A DNA stretch of 64,000 nt from Mycocentrospora acerina. Its lineage: Eukaryota > Ascomycota > Dothideomycetes > Pleosporales. The DNA lies in the NCBI GenBank assembly GCA_022701365.1, contig JAKUHH010000250.1, positions 124,001 to 188,000 on the forward strand. Direction: 5' to 3'. Positions 20,724 through 30,517 of this stretch are shown here, one piece after another. The translations under genes and the position numbers were made by a program. Under the pieces are notes generated by a model. The model did no database searches. It was given only the letters and a program-made list of their open reading frames with translations, and was not told where the DNA came from. The stretch's first letter is position 1; each line of letters begins with the position of its first letter.

Positions 20724-21912
20724 CTACAACCTTCTGCAAATGTCCTCAATAATCTCGTCCGTCTTGGCCTTGCCGCCCAGATCGGGGCTCAACAACCTCC
20801 CCTCGGCGAGGTTTGCGTCAACAGCCTCGTAGATCCTCGCGGCGGCCTCCTCCTCGCCCTGGAACTCCAGCATCAACGCTGTGGACCTGATAGTGGCGAT
20901 TGGGTTGGCAATGCCCTGGCCCTCAATGTCGGGCGCAGATCCGTGGCACGGCTCACCGATGACAAAGTCCTTGCCTACGTTTGCCGAGGGCACAAGACCC
21001 AGCGATCCTACAAGCGCGGCAGCGCCGTCAGAAAGTATGTCTCCGTAGAGGTTGGGCGCGACAATGACGTCGTAGTCGCCGGGCTGGCGGAACAGCTTGT
21101 ACACCATGGAGTCGACAATCTGCTCCTCGATGTTGACAAGCTGGTACTTGTCAAGTCCTAGTGCGCGGCGTGCCGTCTCGCGGAACAAGCCATCCGTCTG
21201 GGACAGCACGTTGCTCTTGTGGGTGATGGTGACGAGCGGGCGGGAGTGGATGCTCTGTACGCCTGCGTCCCTCACGCGCTGGCGTCGCAGCGCAATGTCT
21301 CCGGCCATGGCGCTGATGTTCCACGACGCCGTCTCGCTGATGCGCTTGATTGCCTCGGCGATCTTGGTTCCGTCAGGCGCATTGTATGTCTTCTCCTCCT
21401 TGACGTACAGGTCCTCGGTGTTCTCGCGGACAATGACCAGGTCGACGGGGATCTTGGCGTTGGCGATGCTCTTGACGGGACGGACGTTGGCGTAAAGCTG
21501 CAGGCGCTTGCGGAGCGCGACAATGGGGGACGAGTAGCCCTTGGTGGCGACGGTGGGCGAGCTGACGGCTCCAAAGAGGGCGCCGTCGCAGTCGGACTTG
21601 AGTGCTTCGACGGTCTTCTCTGGGAGAGCGACGCCTTGCTTCTGGAACGTGTCCCAGCCGGCCTCGTGGTGCGAGAAGCTGAAATTCAGGCCAAGCGACG
21701 AGGGCAGTGCTTCCAGGATGCGGCGACCTGCAGGAATGACTTCACGGCCAATGCCGTCGCCGGGGATGAGGCCTGTGGGGGGGTGTTAGTCACGTCATCG
21801 TCGTGGGTAAAAGAGGGCGCTATAGCAGGCAATTGGGCAGAGAAAAGTTGCGTAGAGAAGGTTTACTGGGCATTGAGAACTACGAACCTATCCTGAGTGT
21901 GCGGGCTGCCAT
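20724..21912 (-). CDS. LYS12: Homoisocitrate dehydrogenase
   Basis: Minus strand, exons 21912-21888 and 21772-20724, intron 21773-21887 (115 nt, 5' site GTTCGT); 357 residues. It catalyses the NAD-dependent oxidative decarboxylation of homoisocitrate to 2-oxoadipate in the fungal alpha-aminoadipate pathway to lysine. Diagnostic motifs are G-L-I-P-G-D-G-I-G across the splice junction, I-V-R-E-N-T-E-D-L-Y, T-H-K-S-N-V-L-S-Q-T-D-G-L-F, and APNLYGDILSDGAAALVGSL; the last two distinguish it from isopropylmalate dehydrogenase. Length fits the family. An in-frame upstream ATG at 21972 would add 20 basic/Ser-rich residues without acidic ones, which could serve as a mitochondrial presequence; I used the shorter, conserved start. 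Confidence 0.93.
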
Positions 21913-21972
21913 TGTCAAGCTGTGATGCGGAAAGTTCGAGCTCTGGAGATGGAAGATTTTGGAGTTTGGCAT

Positions 21973-23733
21973 GTTGGAGCCGATCTACCGATCTCGGAGC
22001 TTGGAAGAAGACTAGGCTACTTTGGAGGTTCAGCTGGAATGGCGACTTGCTTTTTCATGGGAATGCATCCTTAATTCGTGTCTGCACTTGACTGGCTTTA
22101 TCGAGTTGGTGAGTTTGTTCTTAGTTTCTTGGATTTTACTCCAAGAAGATGGATGGTAGTGTTAAATAGGCTTGCCCCCACCACTTCTATGTTTTCCTTT
22201 TTTCTCTCCTCCTCTCTCTCACACTGACACACTTCGATAAGTTCATGGTTTGTATCGTTTCTCAAGTTTGCCACCTCCGTCAATTCAGCACACTTGATTG
22301 TTGAGACACTCAAATGATCTCTGGTCGTCCGTCCGTGGGAGTAATATTGTCGAATGTTGTGTAACTTGATTTGATTCTTCTTCACCTCATTCCCTCCTAG
22401 TTTTACTTTTCAGTTACCCGTCGTTGCCTGCTATCGAGACTTCTTCTATGCTTCTCATTCCCTGACAAAGTAAATTTTTTATGCTAAGGCAGCTAATTCG
22501 CAGCTTCTTCTCATATTTAACAAACACTCGTCGTCTCATCTTCATTACCACTTCACAGCCAACCGATCTGCAGTCGCTTGCCATAAACTCTTGCTTTGCT
22601 TAATCATCGAAAGATTTTAGCAATAGAAGAATCTTATAAGAACAACGTCCTGCTGGAGGAGGCCTCAAAAGGATCAGATATTGGATGTGCCCATCTGAAC
22701 AGACAAAAATATAAACACTTCCATGTCAAACAACCAATTCCCGTGAGGCGTTCACACCGCTGATAAATATAGAATAGTACACAATCTGTCAATACGGTAC
22801 TGAGGCGGCACAGTGATTCATGTCAGTTCAGTGTTAGGCTTCGATCCGGTGAGCAATATTGGTATTGCCAAATGATTTACACGTTGAGGACCCCAAAACG
22901 ACCACTTCTATCGATTGAATTGAGTCTTGACGTAGGACCATCAGATTATTCCATGTCCATGACACGGAGACGCGTCCAGACACGTCGATGATTGTCGCTG
23001 CATGTAGGCCGCCTTTGCCACTCAGCACGAGCGCGTCACGAATTCCCGTGATCACGATTCGCGGTATTCTTCACCAGCATGCAATCCTTTTTTAAGTTTA
23101 GCATATCCTCCAGAGCGAGTTTATTACACTAGTCGCTCGAAGTTCTACTATTTGCCTTTTTGTGTTCATGTATTTTGTATCCAACGGGGGTTTCAGTAGT
23201 GATGTTCAGGCATACATTCTGGATAATCATCATCAATCGGTCAATTTTTGAGTAACCGATCGAGAAATAGACGCGTCTTATGTTGTTAATTATTCTTTTT
23301 CTATGGTCAACCCACTTTTGCACGCTTGCTCCTCCGTGTAATGTAGCCCAATGGATCTCCACGTTATTATCTTGACTGCATCAACAGCTAGGCAGCACTG
23401 CTCTGCCTACAAATATGGCATTTTTTTTGCTAGAATAAGCTGGCAAGTTCAACTCTGTACACGACACATAAGCCTTCATGACGACATGGAGGTAACATAG
23501 CAAGACTGTTGGTCGGACATGCTCGTCCAGGTGTACACCCCGTCTCAAAATCTGGTCGTTGACGAACCGGAAAAAATCAGATAACGGGAACTACGAGACG
23601 TATGTCTTGGCTTGAGTATAATTGCGTATATAAGTAAGCCTGTCCTACTCCTCTCCATCAACATCAACTTCTCTACCTATCAAACAACCCCCTAACACCA
23701 ACCAACTTCCCAGCTCCCACACTACTCATCAAC
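21973..23733. other. Intergenic region with possible gene relics
   Basis: About 1.8 kb. The left part is CT-rich and fits the LYS12 promoter. Between about 22834 and 23362 two minus-strand frames read as protein-like pieces (for example QKWVDHRKRIINNIRRVYF) but in different frames with stops between them, so a decayed gene is possible. The right end is the con-6 promoter with a TATA box. Confidence 0.4.
23627..23634 (+). promoter_or_regulatory. TATA box of the con-6 gene
   Basis: TATATAAG lies 100 bp upstream of the con-6 start codon, followed by a C/A-rich leader (CTACCTATCAAACAACCCCC), which is the usual layout of a strong inducible fungal promoter. Confidence 0.6.
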
Positions 23734-24063
23734 ATGGCCAACTCCGGAAACATCATTAACGGTCACAAAGCAAACCTCAGTAACCCTAGTACATCACTCT
23801 CTAGCTTAGCTTCACTCTGCCTGTTCGTTTACTCAACACCTTACTAACAACACTGTCCAGAAACCTCCAAGGAATCCAAGCAGCACTCGCGCGAAGCCCT
23901 CGAGAACCAGGGCAGCGGAGGCCATATCGATCCTAGCACCAAATCCGACGAAGACAAGAACCTCAACAACGTTGCAGGAGGACTGAAGGCCAGCCTGAAT
24001 AATCCCAATGTTAGTGAGGAGGCGAAAGAAAGTGCGAAAGAAAGATTGGAGGGTATGAATTAG
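23734..24063 (+). CDS. con-6: Conidiation-specific protein 6 (CON-6) family
   Basis: Two exons, 23734-23788 and 23861-24063, with a 72-nt intron (branch TTACTAAC); 85 residues. Two CON-6 motifs are visible: H-K-A-N-L-S-N-P-K-T-S-K-E-S-K-Q-H-S, interrupted by the intron, and L-K-A-S-L-N-N-P-N-V-S-E-E-A-K-E-S-A. The protein is small, hydrophilic and heat-stable in type. Family members accumulate in conidia and in stressed or desiccated cells; the exact role is unclear. The TATA box and C/A-rich leader suggest strong, conditional expression. Confidence 0.92.
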
Positions 24064-24690
24064 ACGTTACAGTGCGCAGGAATGAATGTCGCTCGTGGGA
24101 CTATGATGGGGCAATATGGACTTCTCAGGAGGGGTTTTTTTTTGTCTTTATGACTTGCCCAGTGCCGAACATTCTTGACATTTGACATGAGATGTACTGT
24201 AGTCAACTTGGCAACGCTGTTTGAGAATGAGATTAGAGTTAGCATTCAGGTCTTGTTACATAAAATACACTACATGGCAGTACTGTCAAACAGGCTTGTA
24301 CCTTCTTACAAATATGGATGTGAACAAGTGCAGTGAAGTAAAGGACAGCATATCTACGTGTGCACAGAGAGCTGACACCTTGGGCTTGGGTATTCGGATG
24401 AAGAGTATCTCAACGCTCAACATCGTGTATGATAAGTTTAAAAGGGGAATAGTTTTATCAAAAGATTAGACTTCATGGCAGTAAAGATGGTATTGAAATG
24501 ACGTGTAAAGCAACCCATCGATCTGGGTATCACCTACCCAAGACCCGAGGCCTTAAGCTCATCTACCTGGACCATATCCTGTTTGCCATTATATGATTCT
24601 ATGTCATCCCTTCACAAACACCCATGTGACCTTGGCATTCTTCAAGCTATTCGATCTCACTGCACTTCAGACTGTATCCTCACTGAAGGT
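24064..24690. other. Intergenic region between convergent genes
   Basis: The 3' flanks of con-6 (plus) and of the small zinc-ribbon gene (minus) meet here. Only short frames, none convincing. Confidence 0.5.
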
Positions 24691-24868
24691 TTAGACAGGG
24701 CATGACTGCGACAAACATGTCAGTATTTACCTCTACTAGATGTAACACTGCACTATGAGGGTAACTCACACTGCCGCAGGATCCGCAAGACTTGTTGTCT
24801 CCGTCGATGCTGGCGCCACACTTGGGGCAGCTGTTGTGAAAGTTGACAAGGGTGGTGGAGGACTGCAT
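24691..24868 (-). CDS. Tiny zinc-ribbon protein (37 residues)
   Basis: Minus strand, exons 24868-24770 and 24705-24691, with a 64-nt intron (GTGAGT to CGCAG). The second exon codes only S-C-P-V and the stop. The protein has two C-x2-C knuckles, C-P-K-C at residues 14-17 and C-G-S-C at 28-31, plus a further Cys in the last four residues, fitting one treble-clef or ribbon-like zinc site. The unspliced frame would run on for 29 unrelated residues, whereas splicing gives the conserved-looking S-C-P-V ending. Role unknown. The tidy knuckles and good splice signals argue for a real microprotein gene. Confidence 0.65.
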
Positions 24869-25168
24869 TTTAGGATTTGTTCTAACGTTGAGGATCTGGT
24901 AGGTGAGTGTTGTGAATCTTCTGAAGTTTTGTTTGTGAAGCGGGGGTTGTTTGGTAATAGCTGGGCTGAGGTTGGAGGGGCAAGTGGGGTTGTTATTTGA
25001 GCTTCGGTGCCAGGCAGCTACCGTACGGCGAGATTAGAGAGCTAATGCAAGCATAGTCAGATGATGGGCGCGCGGTAAAGGCGCAGCAACATACAATTGG
25101 CGATTTGGAAAAGGATACACATGGTTTGGATCTTATCGTTGTCTTGGGGCCTTTCAACTTCCTTAGCC

Positions 25169-25993
25169 CTATCTAACATGGCAGATGATCTGCCCGTTGA
25201 TGACAGCGAACCAGCCTTCCTCTTTCTTCTCCATCTCTCTCCATGTTGCCGCAATCTCTTCTAAGTCCTTCTCTGTACCAAACCCACTGTCGATAGCCCT
25301 TTGCTTATAGTCGCTCTTCACGGTTCTCTCGGCCCACAGGCCACACCAGAAGGCCCTCTCTTCCGGTGTGCTAAAAGTCCAGGCTGCAACGCTTGCGTCA
25401 ATGTCGCTCCTGGGGAATCCAGCCTCGAGTGCTACGGCATGCAACTTTTTTCCAATGTTTGGGTAAGCCCCCAATCCATTTGCGACAGCAATGTACAGTT
25501 CCTTCCATTTCTGCATACCAGGATGCTCGGGGTACCAGTCCATCGCGCTGTAGTTGCAATCGCGGATCGCGAGTATGCCGCCTGGCTTTGCGAGAAGCTT
25601 CATTTCTTTCATAGCCCCAAGAGGGTTTTGTAAATGTTGAAGTACCTGATGTGCATGCACGACATCAAAACTCGCTGCTTCCACCCCGTCCAAGCTTTTC
25701 CAGTCAAAGATGTCGCCAACCTCGAAGCGCACATTGGTAACGCCCTTTTCCTCTGCATGCTTCCTGGCCTTTTCTATAACATCGGCAGATGGATCGATAG
25801 CGTAAACAAAGCCCTGGGGGACGCGCGATGCTAAATCTACGGTAATAGTACCTGGCCCGCACCCGACATCAAGGATTTTGAGTGACAAGTTGTTGAGATA
25901 AGGAAGAAGATGTGGGCACGAGTTCTCAACGGTGCGCCAGCTGTGGGAACGGAGAACTGAGGCATGGTGGCCGTGCAGGTATGGTGTAGACAT
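25169..25993 (-). CDS. Class I SAM-dependent methyltransferase (UbiE-like)
   Basis: Single-exon gene of 274 residues. Motif I is K-I-L-D-V-G-C-G-P-G-T-I-T at about residues 38-50, followed by the acidic Asp of motif II (A-I-D-P-S-A-D) and V-V-H-A-H-Q-V-L-Q-H-L in the motif IV/V region. The start M-S-T-P-Y-L-H-G-H-H-A-S-V-L-R-S-H-S-W-R-T is typical of a large ascomycete family annotated as UbiE/COQ5-like. There is no mitochondrial presequence, so it is probably cytosolic and not the true COQ5. The substrate cannot be told from the sequence, and the neighbours do not suggest a pathway. Confidence 0.88.
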   Translation of the reverse strand: MSTPYLHGHHASVLRSHSWRTVENSCPHLLPYLNNLSLKILDVGCGPGTITVDLASRVPQGFVYAIDPSADVIEKARKHAEEKGVTNVRFEVGDIFDWKSLDGVEAASFDVVHAHQVLQHLQNPLGAMKEMKLLAKPGGILAIRDCNYSAMDWYPEHPGMQKWKELYIAVANGLGAYPNIGKKLHAVALEAGFPRSDIDASVAAWTFSTPEERAFWCGLWAERTVKSDYKQRAIDSGFGTEKDLEEIAATWREMEKKEEGWFAVINGQIICHVR

Positions 25994-27337
25994 ATCAAAG
26001 ACTAATTTCGTGTCAGAATCGTGTGATCTACAGACTGTGAAGTTGGAGAATCAGTTCTCTCGAGAAGGTGTGATGTAGGGAAGATGGAGGCTACATGATT
26101 AGCTGGCGGCGAAGAGGTGCTTTATAGGAGAGAGGGCTCTGCAAGATTCATCGATACGAATAGCTCAGTTTCATAACCGTGCCGAAGTCGCTGCCTTCGA
26201 GGAATATAGATGTCGAACACAGGTAATTATCTCGAGGTGCTTACAATGCTCGTGAGGGGTTGATGATGTCGAGCCTACTCCCACGCCTCCGAACTCGGCC
26301 ATCTCGGTGCTCAAGACTAAGGCTAGTAAGCAATCGGCTAGCTTTACCGTCTATATACGTACAACTTAGTCCAAGAGTATTGAGAGTCTGCACCAATAGA
26401 GTTCTGTACATCTGTGTATCCTTGAATATAAGCTCCTGATTTCGTCTCCACACATTGTCGTTCGCTCAACACCAAATGACTAGGTATTCTAAAGTTCGAT
26501 TAGACCATACAGTCAACGGGAAACCGATAAAATAGGTAAGATGTACATCTTTATCAATGAGTGGTATGACATTGTATGTAATGATTGATTCTGAAATAAC
26601 GGGGTATATACAACCGCCGAGTTCTCTCATTGATCACCAAACAGCGTTCGATCATAACATTCACCATATCCAATGGCAGAAGCCAGAGACTATATGAGGA
26701 GAACAACCATCTGAATTTGATACCGCTAGACCTGCTGGACTGAAGCAGGTAAAACAGTTGCCCACATACTTCTAAATGAGAGATAAATGGACTTCCTCTG
26801 TTCGTCTTCCTCTAATAAGAAAATGAGAACATCCGCCTTCCATCATCTCTGTTTATGCCGATGTTTCCAAACATTTTTAAGGAAGAGACCTGCTGATTGG
26901 AGTAATGGAATAGAACATTGTGAGAGTAGCCCTTCTTTTCTTCTGTATCAAGCATTCATAGAGTTCAACTGCGGCTTCCTCGTTCATTCCGCTGCAGGCG
27001 CACTGCTATTATTCCTCCTCTCAACCCTACCAGCAACCACAGCAATCAAATATCTCATTGCTTCCTTGACGCTTCTACCATATTGTCTACGTGAGATAAT
27101 ATCGAACTTTTTGAGAGCGCGTAATCTGGTGTGCCACGTTCTATCTCGCGACCTTCATCGTGCCTTCCTACTATGTGCAGCAAACAAGTAACAAATTGAG
27201 ACCCACTCGCAATCTCCCACATCCAATACCTATCACCTTTTCGCCTTTCACATCAATAAAAACAACGCTTCTACTCATATCAACCTCAATCATCTCCACT
27301 GACCACATCCAAGACCGAAACTGCCAGCCCCTCAGCC
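25994..27337. other. Intergenic region
   Basis: Gap between divergently transcribed genes. The plus-strand frame 26787-27191 contains a hydrophobic stretch but no recognisable domain. On the opposite strand about 26985-27150 reads R-R-Q-Y-G-R-S-V-K-E-A-M-R-Y-L, which could be a remnant exon. The last 130 bases before 27338 are a C/A/T-rich leader. Confidence 0.4.
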
Positions 27338-29277
27338 ATGGCCAGCTTCAAAGCACACCTAAGCCCTTACTACATCGAGGCTGCGATTGCGGAAGACTGT
27401 GTACTCAAAAATAGCTGTATAATTCTTGACATTGGTCGCAATAACGCACGCGAGTCGGTCGAGTCTCTCCAGCACATCACAGACAAGGTCAGCAGCCACT
27501 TGATCAATACCCCGACACTGATCCATGCCGCTACGAAGCTGTACATTTTCGGCGATTGGAATTCTACTACACACGACAAGATTAACGCATTAAATGCAGT
27601 AGATGTTCGATACAAGGACGAGGTAAGTTCTTTTGTGGTACTGGAATTTTGGTTATGGAGTTTTGTTATTTGAAAGTTGATACATTGGCCAGTTGCTAAC
27701 AATGCAGAATCATTCGAAAGATTATTCAGAGGAAGAAGATTGGAACAAAGCTGCAAACGAGATTGGAAAACTCATCATATCAATGCGACAGTTGAAGGAG
27801 GTGACGTAAGTTTCGAACACTCTGTCTTCAGCTGCGAATGCTCATGTTCTGAAGGTGGGTTTCTGGGTTGCCATTTCTGCCATGCATTTTCGACAAACTT
27901 CCATTGTCACTCACGAAACTTGTTCTTGACCTCGGCCAACCTGTTCAACTTCGTCAAGACGGTGATGTCGAGTACAAATCGTATATCACGCCGAACGATA
28001 TGAAGCCATTGCAACAGCAGACGAAACTTGAGGAACTTCGCCTATTTCGCGTGCACGACTCGCTCCAATTTCTTGTGTGGGAGACAGTCTTTCGCAATGT
28101 ATCACAAAATGGAATGCAAGTCCTCGATCTCCAAATGGCTGCTGCTCCGCTTGTGCGTTTGAATCATTGGCATCAGGCCAGAAGGGTTGTAGGGTTTACA
28201 GTTCCAACCGAGGAGAGTAGCGAAAAGACGTACAAGTAGGTCTTCACTTCCCAAACTTACATTAGGAATGCTTTTCTTGTTATTCTTCGTCCGCCTTCCT
28301 GTCTCCAGCTCTCACTCGTGATGGCAGCAGGGCTAATATTTCTTAGAGGAATTGAGGGAAAAGGCATACTTCACTACTCCTTCGGTACAGGGGAGTACCT
28401 GGACGACTTTTGCATGCGCAAAGCTCGAATTGCGTCTGGGTTTGATGAGGCAGTTCCTCTTCCGCTGATGTAAGTCGACCCGAACGTTTCAAATGCAGTG
28501 GTTTTCTGTGATTCTCATCCAGAAACTAATGATTTAAAACGCTCCAGGTGTCTAAAACTTGATGGATTCGTCCTTGACCGTCTCCCTTTCAAGCACGAAT
28601 TGTCTCGCATCAAGTTACTAACGTGTGGATCCAACTGTGTCGATGCCGGGCTGCGTGTGCCCAGGACCTCGATAGGTAACCACGCCGCTACTCGCTGTGT
28701 GGTTCAATGGCCACGATGGATGGGGATTCTTGACATTCAAGATGACCAACATGACGCACACAGTGACAGTGTTTCCCAAAACACCAAGCTATCAACACCC
28801 TTTGATAAGGACACTCTGAACTCCCCACTTTCCTTAACGGAAGAGCATCTTAGCATGAAAACTGTGAGCGACGCTATGATCTATCTCAATGATGATGATT
28901 ATTTTGGTCGTTCTTCCGTTCTCCGGACTACGAGAATGCCTCAGACATCTCTCAGCGCACTTTCCAATCTCTCCTTTCGGGGTTCAGATGTCCCGACTCT
29001 AACTGAAGACACGGTTCCCACCTTAGATGGGTCTACCACGGAAAACCTATCTCTACCCTCATACTCTGGTCTTATCTCAATAAGCAGCGTCGGAGCGTCG
29101 GATTCGCCTCCATTGGTCGACAGAGAGAGCTTTGAGAAGATCAGCCCTTCCAACTCCAATGACATTCCTGACATGGCCACAAGTCAGCAAAGCGGTCTTG
29201 TAGCCGGCGGTGGCAAACCGCAAGGCATCAAACATAGGGTAAGGCGCTCTCTAGGCTTGCTTTCTGGCTCCTCTTGA
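27338..29277 (+). CDS. Unknown protein, five exons, LRR-like middle
   Basis: Exons 27338-27622, 27708-27805, 27855-28235, 28347-28469 and 28548-29277; introns of 85, 49, 111 and 78 nt, all GT-AG and several with CTAAC-type branch sites. The sum is 539 codons (538 residues). The ATG context is CAGCCATGG. The middle part has spaced leucines (L-P-L-S-L-T-K-L-V-L-D-L; L-E-E-L-R-L-F-R-V) that suggest a leucine-rich or F-box-associated fold. The last 180 residues are Ser/Thr/Asp-rich and disordered, with a basic end. I do not recognise the family. Each exon boundary restores a single frame, so the structure is well supported although the function is not. Confidence 0.75.
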
Positions 29278-29882
29278 CCTCACTATACTGTATTCTTATC
29301 ACACCATGGACTAGCACTCGTGGAGTGAGGAAATGTAGGCGGGTGGTGCTAGATGTGTTGATAGCCTTGAGCAAGTCGACTAGTCTAGAAACGCGCTTGA
29401 CATTGGTTTTGACGACAATGCAATAAGAGCAAGCACCTAGTTCTCCTAGATGGATAGATGTTAGATGTTCACTTTTCATTCAGTTTTTTTTTAGTCTCAC
29501 CTCTCTCTATACATGTACGTTTTGCTCTCACTCTCCGTCTCTCTTCTTCACAACAACAATAACAACAGCAACAACAGCAACAACAACAACAACAGGGCGG
29601 GAAAGCAGAGTATGAAGATTCCAACTTTTTTCAATTTTTAAATTTTAGAGCGGTCCCGGAATTCAAAGCCAATATTTTTGCGAGAAAAGAAGAAGAGTGA
29701 AAAAAAATCCCCTCGTCATTCGTACGTGCGCACGCACGCACGGCAGCTCAATGTATCTTTTCTATCGTTTGTCCTGTCATACACGAAATTCATCTCGTCT
29801 ATCCTCCTACTCCGTTTTTTTTGCCTATTCTTTCTACAACAAAAAAAAAGAGAGGACGGTTAGTTCATGCTACATGTCATCA
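29278..29882. other. Intergenic region between convergent genes
   Basis: The 3' flanks of the five-exon gene (plus) and of the WD40 gene (minus), with a CAA-type microsatellite at 29551-29595. No coding signal. Confidence 0.55.
29551..29595. repeat. (CAA)n microsatellite
   Basis: About fifteen CAA units with a few CAG and TAA variants, in the gap between two convergent genes. Confidence 0.85.
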
Positions 29883-30469
29883 TCATAACTTGACGCCCCA
29901 CACACCCCGGCCACCTGCGACACCAACCCACTCGCCGCCCTGCCCGGTGAGGGCACTCTGTGGCGCCCAGCTAATGTTTCCAACCTCGTAGTCGCACCTC
30001 CAGCTTGCGTATGGGCCCTTTTGGCCCACGGGCGCATTCTGCGGGCCTGCAGCGCCATTCGCCGGCGCAGCAGGGACTTGTGGTTGGGGGGCAGCGTGCT
30101 CCTGGCTGATCGCTGCGCCGTTTTGCGCGTGCAACAGGTCCCAGATGAGGACGAGGGAGTCGTCGCCGCCCGAGGCGAGCATGCCGCGGCGCGAGGGGTT
30201 CCATTCGATCGAGTTTACCGAGGCAGAGTGGCCGCGCAGCTCGAGGAGGGCTTGGCCCGGTTGGCGGACGTCAAGGATGCGGATTACGTTGGAGTCTGCC
30301 GCGAAGGTGGCGAGGAGGTGAGAGTCGTGGGGAGAGGCGGCAAGGCGGAGGAGCGGGGGCGCATACGACATTGTCTGTTGAGCTTTGGTAGGGGACATGC
30401 GGCCAGTGGTTGGGGAGCCTGAGTGAAGAGTTAGTTGAAGGGTAGATGAGCAGAGAGAGAGAGAGAGAG

Positions 30470-30517
<48 letters not shown>

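Noticed and set aside
21219..21896. 225-codon plus-strand frame
   Set aside because: Antisense of LYS12; no domain.
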